Shown piece after piece: positions 21,585 through 31,089 of a stretch of 64,000 bases of DNA (positions are counted from its first letter, which is position 1; each line of letters starts with the position of its first letter). Source of the DNA: Liquidambar formosana (taxonomy: Eukaryota > Streptophyta > Magnoliopsida > Saxifragales > Altingiaceae); assembly GCA_039720395.1 (NCBI GenBank), contig CM077823.1:38856536-38920535 (forward strand), in the 5' to 3' direction. The translations under genes and the position numbers were made by a program. The notes below the pieces were generated by a model. It was given only the letters and a program-made list of their open reading frames with translations, was not told the DNA's origin and did not search any database.

Positions 21585-23008
21585 ATCTCTATTTTTTTTT
21601 CTTCCCTTTTTTGGTTTTCATCTGCAACGTTTCTCCTCCCCTATCTCCTTCTCTTTCTCCTTCTCTTTCCCCAGGTATACCTTCTCCTTCCTGTCGAGCT
21701 CTTTTTTTTTTTTTTTTTTGGGAATATGCAGGAGTTTTTCCGACGACAATACTCGCGTGGCTGTAGAAGAAGAAGAAGAAAAATGGGAGGGGAGGCAAGG
21801 AAATCCGATGCATTGGTATGGAGGTGTAGAAGAAGAAGAATAAGAAGAATGGGAGGGGAGGCATTCGCTGGTATGGAGTTTCTCCGACCAACCGTCCCAC
21901 CACAAATGTCTTCTTCTTCTTCTTCTTCTTCCTTTTCTTCTCCAAACTCCAGATCTGTTCGTTGTTGTTTTTTTTTTTTTTTTTTTTTGGTGTGTGTGTC
22001 TTGGTTTGGGAAAGCTTATTAACCGTTTTTTTTAAATTATTCCAACAATATGATGATACTGTTGTACACTATATTCGTAATAGTACGAATGTTGTTTTTT
22101 TTTTTTTTTTTTTTTAATATAAAACAATATGTTGTTACTCTACAACTAACATTTTCAAGCAGTATGTATACTTTGAAATTCGTATTTTTTGTTTCAAAAA
22201 GTATGATAATAATGTCACCAATTGTTGGAATTTATATTTTAACAGTATGTTGATACTGTTGAACACTATTTTTTTATAACAGTTCCATTGTAATTGTTTT
22301 CTTTTAATATAAAACAATATGATGTTACTGTGCAACTAAAATTTTGTTTTGATACGTCTCTGTCAGCATTTTTTGTTCTACCAATAGTATGATGATATTG
22401 TGCTGTTTTTGTGCCATTTAGAAGGTGTAAATAGGCTGGGATTTTCTTTCCATAAAGTTGCTAGAAAAAATGTGGTTTAAATGCCTGATTTTTAGGTAAA
22501 ATAGGGTTCAAATCCCTAATTTTCGGATAGCAATAGTAAAGTGGCACGATAGTAAATAACAAGCAAGTTTAAAATCAGGGGCTTTTTAGTCCGTACGGGG
22601 TTAAAAGGGGTTTTTACAAAACTAATTCTTATTTAGGGCCTATTATAAAATGACTATTATACATAGGGGCTATGACCAAAATTCCCTTTTTTCTTTCTTG
22701 TAGGTTGTGAGAAATTAGTGGTCTTACCGTGGGCACGTGGCCCCTGTACAAAACTGCAATACCATAATGGACCGTGCATAAGCACGTGGTGATTAAGACG
22801 TGAGATAGCGCGGGTGGGGAGGGAAAAGATTTCTTATGATATGAATATATATATATATATATACTAGCTTTAGAACCCCTGCGTTGCACGGATTAATTTA
22901 TAAAAAATAATATTATTAGTAAATTAAAATTTTAATAGAACACTTATTCTCTAAAATAGTAAAATATATGTGTTAATATAATATGTCAATTAAATTGAAA
23001 AGATATAG
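21585..23008 (+). repeat. Repeat X, source copy
   Basis: A 1.42-kb segment nearly identical to 29603-30902. It contains a CTT/GAA-rich stretch (21600-21960), poly-T tracts and the 3' end of a Helitron (22864 onward). The Helitron continues unbroken to 24599 here but is cut in the other copy, so this is the template. No convincing gene: the open frames over the GAA/CTT tracts are low complexity on both strands. Confidence 0.85.
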
Positions 23009-24599
23009 ACAAAAATAAATAAAATAGTTTAACCAAAATAATCTTTGGTGTGATGTTAGCATAATATATTACACAAAATTTAATTAGATTCTCAAAAAAG
23101 ATAAATTATTTTGAAAAGCAATTAATTTAACGGTGGAAACTTGTAAAAAATGAAGGAACTGATACGTTGTGATATTTGGTGGAAAAATATTAAAATTTTC
23201 TAGAGCCTAACCCATCCCACTATCATGGTTTTAACATTTTGGTATATACCAAAGCAAATATAACCGTTAAAGGTGTCTCGAAATCCGACGGTGGAGATTA
23301 TAAAATGCATGATAATGATGAATCTTGGTCTTTCGTGAGGTTTTGAGTGAGTTTTACAAAGAGTGAAAAACCATGAGGAAAAATATCAAAAATATGTTTG
23401 AGATTAGAATATAAAAAAATGAGAGAAAGTATAGACTGAGAAAGAAAATAAGAGAAAAAGCCAAAAGAAGAAAAAAAAAAGAAAAAGTATAAATCTTTTC
23501 AACTTTATGTAATTAACCATATGGAAGAATTTTGATTAAAATAGTTTTTTTTTTTATTCGTGTCGGAAGCAAATCGGGAGAATCTGAAGATTCTGGCGGA
23601 TTGTGTTTTCTTTTTTAATCCTCCTTTCCTTTGTTTATCTCTCTTTTTAATTATGACTATTTATAGTTTTATACGTTTAATTTTTAGGAGGGGAAATGAA
23701 TAGGCATAAAGAAAACATAAAAATATAGTACAATCTATTAAGTTTAGGTTGAACATTATATAGTGTGCGTTTTTTAATCTTCCCACATAAAAGCAAAGAG
23801 ATATGCAATGAACACCAAACGTCAACTTACCTCCACCATGTGAGAAAGAGCAAGTAATACCAAAAAAAAAAAAAAAGAAAGAAGAAGAAAAAAGTGAGGA
23901 ATTTATCTTTTGGTGACCACTGCCCAACTTAATACCAAACAAAAAAAGTTAGTAATACTTTTGAAGTACTTATCAAGTCAATTTGTAGCAAGGTGACAGA
24001 CAAAATCTTTTGTGTGGTATTAAGTTGGAAAGTGATCACAAAAGTAGTTTGTAGTTTTCCTAGAAGTCACTAAAGTAACCTTTTAGAAAAATTACATTTT
24101 AGTGATTGCTTCCTAATTTAATACGAAACAATAGAGGTTAGTTGTCATTTTGCGCACATTGGTAGTTAATTTGTAATAAGTTGACAGATAATATCATTTT
24201 CTTGGAATTAGGTTGGAAAGCGTTACTAAAAGGTAATTTTACCAAAAAAGCTATCTCCCGCTGCCACTGCCCACTGTTTCAGCATGTGAGAGGGAGGGAA
24301 AAAAAATCCTATGTTGACACGTGGCAATAAAAAAATTACATTTTAGTGACTGCTTCCTAACTTAATACGGAAACAACGGAAGTTAGTTGTCATTTTGGCA
24401 CACATTGGTAGTCAATTTGTAATAGGTTGACACCTATATCCTTTTCTTGGAATTAGGTTGGAAAAGCGTTACTGAAAGGTAATTTTACCAAAAAAATTTC
24501 TCCCATTGCTACTGTTTCAGCATGTGAAAGAAAAAAAATAATAAAAAAAATCCTATATTAACACGTGGCACAAAAAGGTTCCCTTTCCTCCGTTTTAGA
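22864..24599 (-). mobile_element. Non-autonomous Helitron in a (TA)n array
   Basis: Read on the minus strand, the element starts TCTAAAACGGAGG (24599) and ends with the hairpin CCGTGCAACGCAGGGG, an 8-nt spacer and CTAG (22867-22864). It is bordered by A and T within TA repeats on both sides (22845-22863, 24600-24610). This is the Helitron signature: no inverted repeats, no target duplication, 3' hairpin plus CTRR, A|T target. No Rep/helicase gene is present. The A|T-in-TA setting makes the exact ends fairly secure. Confidence 0.75.
24085..24572. repeat. Two 244-bp tandem repeats inside the Helitron
   Basis: Units starting near 24085 and 24329 share ATTACATTTTAGTGA, GTTAGTTGTCATTTTG, TCTTGGAATTAGGTTGGAAA and an ACACGTGGCA end. 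A more diverged third unit precedes them (about 23890-24085). Confidence 0.75.
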
Positions 24600-24757
24600 T
24601 ATATATATATGCTGGAAAGAGAAGTCTTAATCTTTTGCGTGCAAGGCAGAGCAGTTATTTAATGCATGGCGTTTTTGGCGGCAGATTCGTACATGAAATC
24701 AGAGAGGATGGCTGAATGTTTCCATTTCGTATAATGATTAGGGAAGCACCTCAGCAG

Positions 24758-25958
24758 GGTCGGTCCTGAGTTTTTTGGGGCCCTACACGAACTCCTAAAA
24801 TGGGGCCAATAATTTTTTTTCCCTAATACATACAAAATTTGCCTAAATATTTGACTACTAAAATTTACTTATATAAATTAAGATAAAAAATAATCTTTAT
24901 AAGAATTATAAATAAATAAAATCTTATCTTCTTTCCTTATAATTTATAAAAAATGACATATACAAGAAGAAGAAGAAAAAAAAAACAAAATTTAAAGTTA
25001 TAATACCAAAAAGAAATGAACCAACTATAGCAAAGTATCACTTAAATATTACTCTTCTTGCATTGTTAGCTGCAAAATCACTTATTAAGTTAGCATAATC
25101 AAGCTTTTTTGCCATGTCATGTTCAATAGATAATATAGCTAATCCGGTCAATCTTTCCTGTGACATAGTAGAACGAAGGTAAGATTTGATCAACTTTAAC
25201 TTTGAAAAACTTATTTTTGCAAATGCAACTGTAACTGGTATGATCAACAATATTCTATAAGCAATCTAAGCATTTAGGAAACAACTGTCCATTTCTTTTA
25301 AATAATTCAGTACTTCAATTGGCCTTTTTAGATCTGTTGGTAAAACTTCTTCCAAGCCCTTTAATTCTAAAAATAAATCTCCCCCAAATAATATCAGAGT
25401 GCCCTTTATGTGTGTATATCTATATATATAGAGGAAAGAAAAAGTGAAGAAATTAATTAATGAAAGAGAGAATGGTTTGAACGTTTGGTGTACCTGACTT
25501 CTTTGTCTGAGAGGTAATCAAATACTTTTAATTTTCCAAATAGAATTCTGATCTGATCTGATCTAATTAGGATGGAGGTTGTGAGAGGTTGAGAGCACCA
25601 AGAGAGGAAAAGAGGAAGAGGTTGGAGTTTGGAGGCTCAAGGCAAACTGACAAAGACGTTAGATCTGTATTAGATCTGATCTGATTTAGGGTTAAATGTT
25701 TTTTTTTTTTTTTTTGGCTTGAGTTGAGTATATTATTTAGCCATTTGGATTATTGTACATGGACTTGGGTTAGAAACTTAGGAATTATTTGGGGCCCTTA
25801 AACTAGATTAGGGCCTTTTCTCATCTAGTTATTAAAATTTTTTTTTTTTTAAGACTTATTACGAAAGTAACAACTAAGTTGGGACCCTTATTTTTTGTCA
25901 AAATTTTGGGGCCTTAGGCGGTTGCCTAAGTGGCCTGACCTCAGGGCCTTTTCCCCCT
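24758..25958 (-). mobile_element. hAT transposon relic (ZMYM1-like)
   Basis: It encloses a transposase fragment (25038-25410, minus). Its edges carry related inverted sequence: CAGGGTCGGTCCTGAG on the left, and ACCTCAGGGCC near the right end. GGGGCC-rich subterminal blocks are present on both sides. The right terminus is decayed and no 8-bp duplication could be confirmed, so boundaries are approximate. Confidence 0.5.
25038..25410 (-). pseudogene. hAT (ZMYM1-type) transposase C-terminus
   Basis: Minus-strand reading gives DLFLELKGLEEVLP, MDSCFLNA, a stop (TAG near 25267), then IAYRILLIIPVTVAFAKISF, SKLKLIKSYLRSTM and LTGLAILSIEHDMAKKLDY. This is the conserved hAT dimerisation/C-terminal region of plant 'zinc finger MYM-type 1-like' transposases. 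The usual AERSFS is changed to AKISFS. Only the last 120 or so residues of a protein of about 700 residues remain. Confidence 0.8.
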
Positions 25959-25959
25959 A

Positions 25960-26640
25960 CATGGCTACTTTTGATTCTATATGCGTCCATCTGTCAAAAT
26001 CACTAAATATGCCTCTCACCATTCGATGATATTCATCACAATTTAAAGACCGACATGGCAACATCCTAAGGGTCAACATAATGCTCTTTTCCATGGGAGA
26101 ATATATATATATATATGTTAAATTCAAAATCTCGAATTAGATGGTAGTATTTTATTCACAATTTATATTCAATTTTAAATCTAATTTTCAAACTTTTAGG
26201 TTTTTGTGTAGCAACATTTGGAACGTTGAATATATGAAAATTTCAGACAAATGGTATTTATTTTTTTTTTCTTTTATGATTCATTATTGTATTTATATAA
26301 TGCATGTCATCATTGAGTAGCATTTTTTTTTTCTTTTTTTTTTCGCCAAGGCCATTTTTTGTTTCAATTATTACTATTATATTTAGTGAAAGGATACTGC
26401 TAGCTTGATGTTAATATGTTTACTCCTCCAGTTAACTAAGTTTCCTTCCCATCAAGTTCTTATATTAGGTTTCTAATTTAGTTAGACTACTAATTATGAC
26501 TTTTATAAATAATTAAGTCAAACCCAATATTCAAGCAGCTAGATTAGCCCTTAAGATTGTAAAAGACTTCGGTTGGATTGGATGCTTGATTGAAGGTGAT
26601 AGATGTCTATGGGAGTTTGAGGTCATTATAAATCTAATTT
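25960..26640. other. No gene; contains an inverted repeat fragment
   Basis: AT-rich sequence. Positions 26432-26530 are an inverted, diverged copy of 29087-29185 (TTGACTTAATTATTTATAAA… read in reverse). Confidence 0.5.
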
Positions 26641-26644
26641 CTTC

Positions 26645-27385
26645 GTTCATTTTGGGCCATCAAAATTAGTTTATTCTTTGTTGTTTGTGCCCCTACAATG
26701 ACCCTCACAATTTGATTAGTTCCTGTACTAATCAATGGGAAATTTTATAAAATGATACCCTGGGAACTATTCGGAAGTGATAACCGGTCACATTTTATAT
26801 TAATCCAATTATATTTTTTAATTTGTTATCATACAATGTGAGCAAGTTAAATTTTTAACAATAACCACATGCATGCCATAAAATATCCTAAGGGTGCCCA
26901 TGAAGAAATTGGTGTACCAGCTAATTAATCCATAATATTTTGTGATAACCTTATCACAAATTTTAATTAGATTTTTACAAAAAATGATCGGTCACCACAT
27001 GTGGTACAATACCCAAGGGAGCCATAGTTGACTTGCAATGAAAGAAATTTATAAGAGTTTTGAACTTGGAAAGTCTAATTATCCTCTTATAAACCTGACG
27101 AAAGCAACCTACATAATATGTGTCGTTAAAATGACCAGCCATGCAAAAGAGAAGAATATATATTTTTGTTCATATTGCATCCTTGGTATGTCTGTGAAAT
27201 CTATTGTTTTAAAACTAATCAGCAGAAAGGCTAAATATTTATTTTTAATCATTTTATGTAAATCAATTAAAATTATTTGCATTCAAAAATATTTGTGCTC
27301 TTCAATTATTTTATCATACCAACATCTATAGTATAGTATTTTTATTTCTATGGGGGGGAGGGGTTGCAAACACCTTCAGACTCGG
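26645..27385. repeat. Repeat W, copy 2
   Basis: Diverged direct copy of 20635-21300, ending near the 'ccttcagact' block. It carries an extra segment of about 90 bp at 27080-27170. Confidence 0.8.
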
Positions 27386-27489
27386 CGTGGGTGTCAGTGT
27401 CTGTGGGTCTACCAGACCTGGTGGGTGCTCTATGTTGTTCCCACTTCCCAGAGCCTAGACCCACCCTGGGAATTACCTCCATACCAACC

Positions 27490-27675
27490 TAGGCAGTAGG
27501 CACTCAGCCCAAAAAAGAGCGAACATCACCACGTCTCTCTCACAAACTTCACTTGGCCCTCTCCAAGGCTCCAACCCACCCAATCAGAATCAAGAGCATG
27601 GCACGTGTCACTTTTTAATTAAGTGTTTTAATTATAAATAATATTTTATATAAATTAAATGTGTCCAACCAGCAT
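27490..27675 (+). repeat. Repeat Y, left copy
   Basis: 186 bp, nearly identical to 30900-31085. Its left flank is unique; its right edge (AGCAT) is the first junction of the patchwork insertion. Part of it, 27630-27661, is copied again at 27716-27747. Confidence 0.85.
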
Positions 27676-27749
27676 GGATATTAACAACTCTTTCCATTTG
27701 AACATTGTCTTTCTCAATTATAAATAATATTTTATATAAATTAAATGCC

Positions 27750-28264
27750 TTTTTCCAATCGCCCATCAACAGAGAAACAACTCTTTCCATTTGAACATTG
27801 TCTTTCTCATCACGAGCCAAAGAAAGATCTTGTGCACTATTTACTGAAGCATGGATATTAACAAGCAGCCTTTGGGTAGAAGACAGTCTCGCCCCTTCCT
27901 TACCTGACTAATCAGATCCAATACTGCATGGACTTTTCATAGATTCAGCAAAGTATTTCCAACCTCTTCCAATGTGTCCTGAAATAGAAATACAATTGCT
28001 TCTACCATTATTAGTGATTTCAGTTAGACGCCCGAATCTTCCATTGATGAAGCTCTAGTAACAATGTACACTTACTGCTCCTAAACTTCCTAATCCATCC
28101 ATGATTAATGTTTCCATAGCCCAAATCTGAAAAGCTGTTATACAACCATACGCAACTGTCCTTATCAAAACCGATTGATATTCTCAGCCCTCTGCCATTT
28201 TCCGAAATTTTCAGAAAATCATCACCCATACCCAACAATACAAACTCAAAAGTTTTCTGTTCCA
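27750..28264 (-). pseudogene. Truncated DUF4283-family gene, N-terminal part (duplicate)
   Basis: From ATG 28264 the minus strand reads MEQKTFEFVLLGMGDDFLKI, then GFDKDSCVWLYNSF. In another frame follow ISGHIGRGWKYFAESM and …DEKDNVQMERVVSLLMGDW. Relative to the copy at 34260-35517 it has 4 extra bases near 28072 and the same internal TAG. It ends at the duplication breakpoint before the DUF4283 domain itself. No function is expected. Confidence 0.7.
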
Positions 28265-28772
28265 TCCTTAAGAACTTATTGGCCAAAAGGAAACTTACAG
28301 AGAAGTAAAAGAAAAGGAGAAGAAGAAGAGAAGATGGTAATATCAAAGAAGGAAGAGAAAAATGAATCAGTAGAAAAGTAAGAGAAGAATGAACAGCGGC
28401 CCTGGTTGAATCGTCAGGGAACGAGAAACAGCAGTGATGTAGCTTTTCCCCTCTCTCGCTCTCTCTCTCTCTCTCAAGTCCGATGGATAATTGGTCAACA
28501 GATTTATATTTTTCAATATATGTATTTAGTGGGCTAGCCATTTGGGATCTATATTTTGCAATGAGCCAATGTTACTCAAAGAAGCATTTAAAAACTGAGT
28601 TGTATTAGTAACTAGAAACCTTGTTGAATTAGGAAATCTAGCTAAAAGAAAAATTCATGGGGTAAAGCCTAATTAAATTAGAAACCTAGTTAATTTAGGA
28701 ACCAACTTCTCATAATTTGCACATGAGATTGCATGATGTGGAACGTGTTAGTAAGAAAAAGGAAAATTTGGA

Positions 28773-28952
28773 AAAAATCCCAAAGTGGTTGTTTCGAGTG
28801 GAGGTAAAAGATCCCGAGTTCGAGTCCCAATACTTTGGAAAAAATTCATGGGCTAGTGATTTACCATTGCCCACCCATTGTGACAGTGATTAGTCCCTTG
28901 GTTGTCAGCTTTGGGGATTCATTGGGTCAAAGACCCAAAAAAAAAAAAAAAA
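28773..28952 (+). mobile_element. tRNA-derived SINE (copy in repeat Z)
   Basis: B box GAGTTCGAGTCCC at about 28815 and a poly-A tail at 28937-28956, flanked by AAAAGGAAAATTTGGA and AAAAGGAAAATTGGA as target duplication. The A box is weak. The same SINE sits at 36014-36207, so insertion came before the duplication. Confidence 0.65.
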
Positions 28953-29602
28953 AAAAGGAAAATTGGATCTATTGGGGCCATTCTTTGTATGGGAATATTT
29001 TATTTCTTATAAGGGTATTTTAGTAATTTTCTTATAATTAAGGAATGGCCCAGCCTTACAGGCTTTATGTTTTTTGTATTGGCTTTGACTTAATTATTTA
29101 TAAAAGTCATAATTAGTAGCCTAGTTAAATTAGAAACCTAGTATAAGAACTTGATGGAAATGGAAACTTAGTTAATTTGAGGAGCAAGCATATTAGAACT
29201 CTATAAAGGGGATTGTAATAGCTCTAATAAGGGTAGAGTTTACAGAATAAAAGTTATTTTAAATTGAGTGTGGAACTCTTCTTTATGTTTTGAGTGTGCA
29301 TCATTGCAATAATCCCTAATAGGGATGCTGAGTGGTTTGTCTAATAAGCAATTAAAGTATAGAGTGAAACTCTTCTTTCGGTTTGATTGTGGTTCTCAAA
29401 CCCACCCTTGTGGATTAGGCTCTCTCTATCTCCTTCTCTCTCTCTCTCTCTTTCTCCTTGTGTGCTTATTTTTTTCTTTTAAAGGAACTCTTCGCAACAC
29501 CCTCCCAAGGCTCCAAAGTTCAACTTCCTTCGTCTAAAGCCATACTTTCATCACAAATCCTAAAGAAATCGTCTAAAATAAATATATTACTTTTATGACA
29601 TG

Positions 29603-29982
29603 ATCTCTATTTTTTTTTCTTCCCTTTTTTGGTTTTCATCTGCAATGTTTCTCCTCCCCTATCTCCTTCTCTTTCTCCTTCTCCTTCCCCAGGTATACCT
29701 TCTCCTTCCTGTCGAGCTCTTTTTTTTTTTTTTTGGGAATATGCAGGAGTTTTTCCGACGACAATACTCGCATGGCTGTAGAAGAAGAAGAAGAAAAATG
29801 GGAGGGGAGGCAAGGAAATCCGATGCACTGGTATGGAGGTGTAGAAGAAGAAGAATAAGAAGAATGGGAGGCATTCGCTAGTATGGAGTTTCTCCGACCA
29901 CCGTCCCACCACAAATGTCTTCTTCTTCTTCTTCTTCTTCTTCTTCCTTTTCTTCTCCAAACTCCAGATCTGTTCGTTGTTG

Positions 29983-30014
<32 letters not shown>

Positions 30015-30902
30015 ATAAAACAATATGTTGTTACTATACAACTAACATTTTCAAGCAGTATGTATACTTTGAAATTCGTATTTTTTGTTTCAAAAGGTAT
30101 GATAATAATGTCACCAATTGTTGGAATTTATATTTTAACAGTATATTGATACTGTTGAACACTATTTTTTTATAACAGTTCCATTGTAATTGTTTTTTTT
30201 TAATATAAAACAATATGATGTTACTATGCAACTAAAATTTTGTTTTGATACGTCTCTGTCAGCATTTTTTGTTCTACCAATAGTATGATGATACTGTGCT
30301 GTTTTTGTGCCATTTAGAAGGTGTAAATAGGCTAGGATTTTCTTTCCATAAAGTCGCTAGAAAAAATGGGGTTTAAATCCCTGATTTTTAGGTAAAATGG
30401 GGTTCAAATCCCTAATTTTCGGATAGCAATAGTAAAGTGGCACAATAGTAAATAACAAGCAAGTTTAAAATCAGGGGCTTTTTAGTCCGTACGGGGTTAA
30501 AAGGGGTTTTTACAAAACTAATTCTTATTTAGGGCCTATTATAAAATGACTCTTATACATAGGGGCTATGAACAAAATTCCCTTTTTTCTTTCTTGTAGG
30601 TTGTGAGAAATTAGTGGTCTTACCATAGGCACGTGGCCCCTGTACAAAACCGCAATACCATAATGGACCGTGCATAAGCGCATGGTGATTAAGACGTGAG
30701 ATAGCGCGGGTGGGGAGGGAAAAGATTTCTTATGATATGAATATATATATATATATACTAGCTTTAGAACCCCTGCATTGCACGGATTAATTTATAAAAA
30801 ATAACATTATTAGTAAATTAAAATTTTAATAGAACACTTATTCTCTAAAATAGTAAAATATATGTGTTAATATAATATGTCAATTAAATTGAAAAGATAT
30901 AG
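29603..30902 (+). repeat. Repeat X, derived copy
   Basis: Nearly identical to 21585-23008 but about 120 bp shorter, because one segment between two poly-T tracts (source 21966-22110) is missing. It ends inside the Helitron, whose 3' end (CTAG at 30758-30761) is present but whose body is cut at 30902. Confidence 0.85.
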
Positions 30903-31085
30903 GCAGTAGGCACTCAGCCCAAAAAAGAGCGAACATCACCCCGTCTCTCTCACAAACTTCACTTGGCCCTCTCCAAGGCTCCAACCCACCCAATCAGAAT
31001 CAAGAGCATGGCACATGTCACTTTTTAATTAAGTGTTTTAATTATAAATAATATTTTATATAAATCAAATGTGTCCAACCAGCAT
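30900..31085 (+). repeat. Repeat Y, right copy
   Basis: 186-bp match to 27490-27675, joined on the left to the cut Helitron through TAG and continuing on the right into unique sequence. Confidence 0.85.
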
Positions 31086-31089
31086 TGTA

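Larger units (their letters stand above)
27743..29605 (+). repeat. Repeat Z, derived copy
   Basis: 1863 bp, nearly identical to 34999-36859. It contains a piece of a DUF4283-family gene (minus strand), a SINE at 28773-28952 and LTR-like sequence. The gene is cut at the left edge: …GDWKKAF then runs into unrelated sequence. At the other copy it continues, so this is the derived copy. Confidence 0.9.
27676..31085 (+). other. Templated patchwork insertion (copies of Z, X and Y)
   Basis: The block consists of three small templated pieces (27671-27747), a copy of 34999-36859 (here 27743-29605), a copy of 21585-23008 (here 29603-30902) and a second copy of Y (30900-31085). All are in the same orientation. 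Joins share 1-5 bp with both partners. Seen: the copies and joins. Inferred: a single replication-based repair event. Confidence 0.8.

Noticed and set aside
21541..22022. Several open frames on both strands in the GAA/CTT-rich region
   Set aside because: Low-complexity translations (Lys/Arg/Glu or Phe/Ser runs) on both strands, changing with poly-T length between the two X copies.
29600..30149. Same frames in the duplicated X copy
   Set aside because: Mirror the source copy and shift with the poly-T deletion; no family resemblance.
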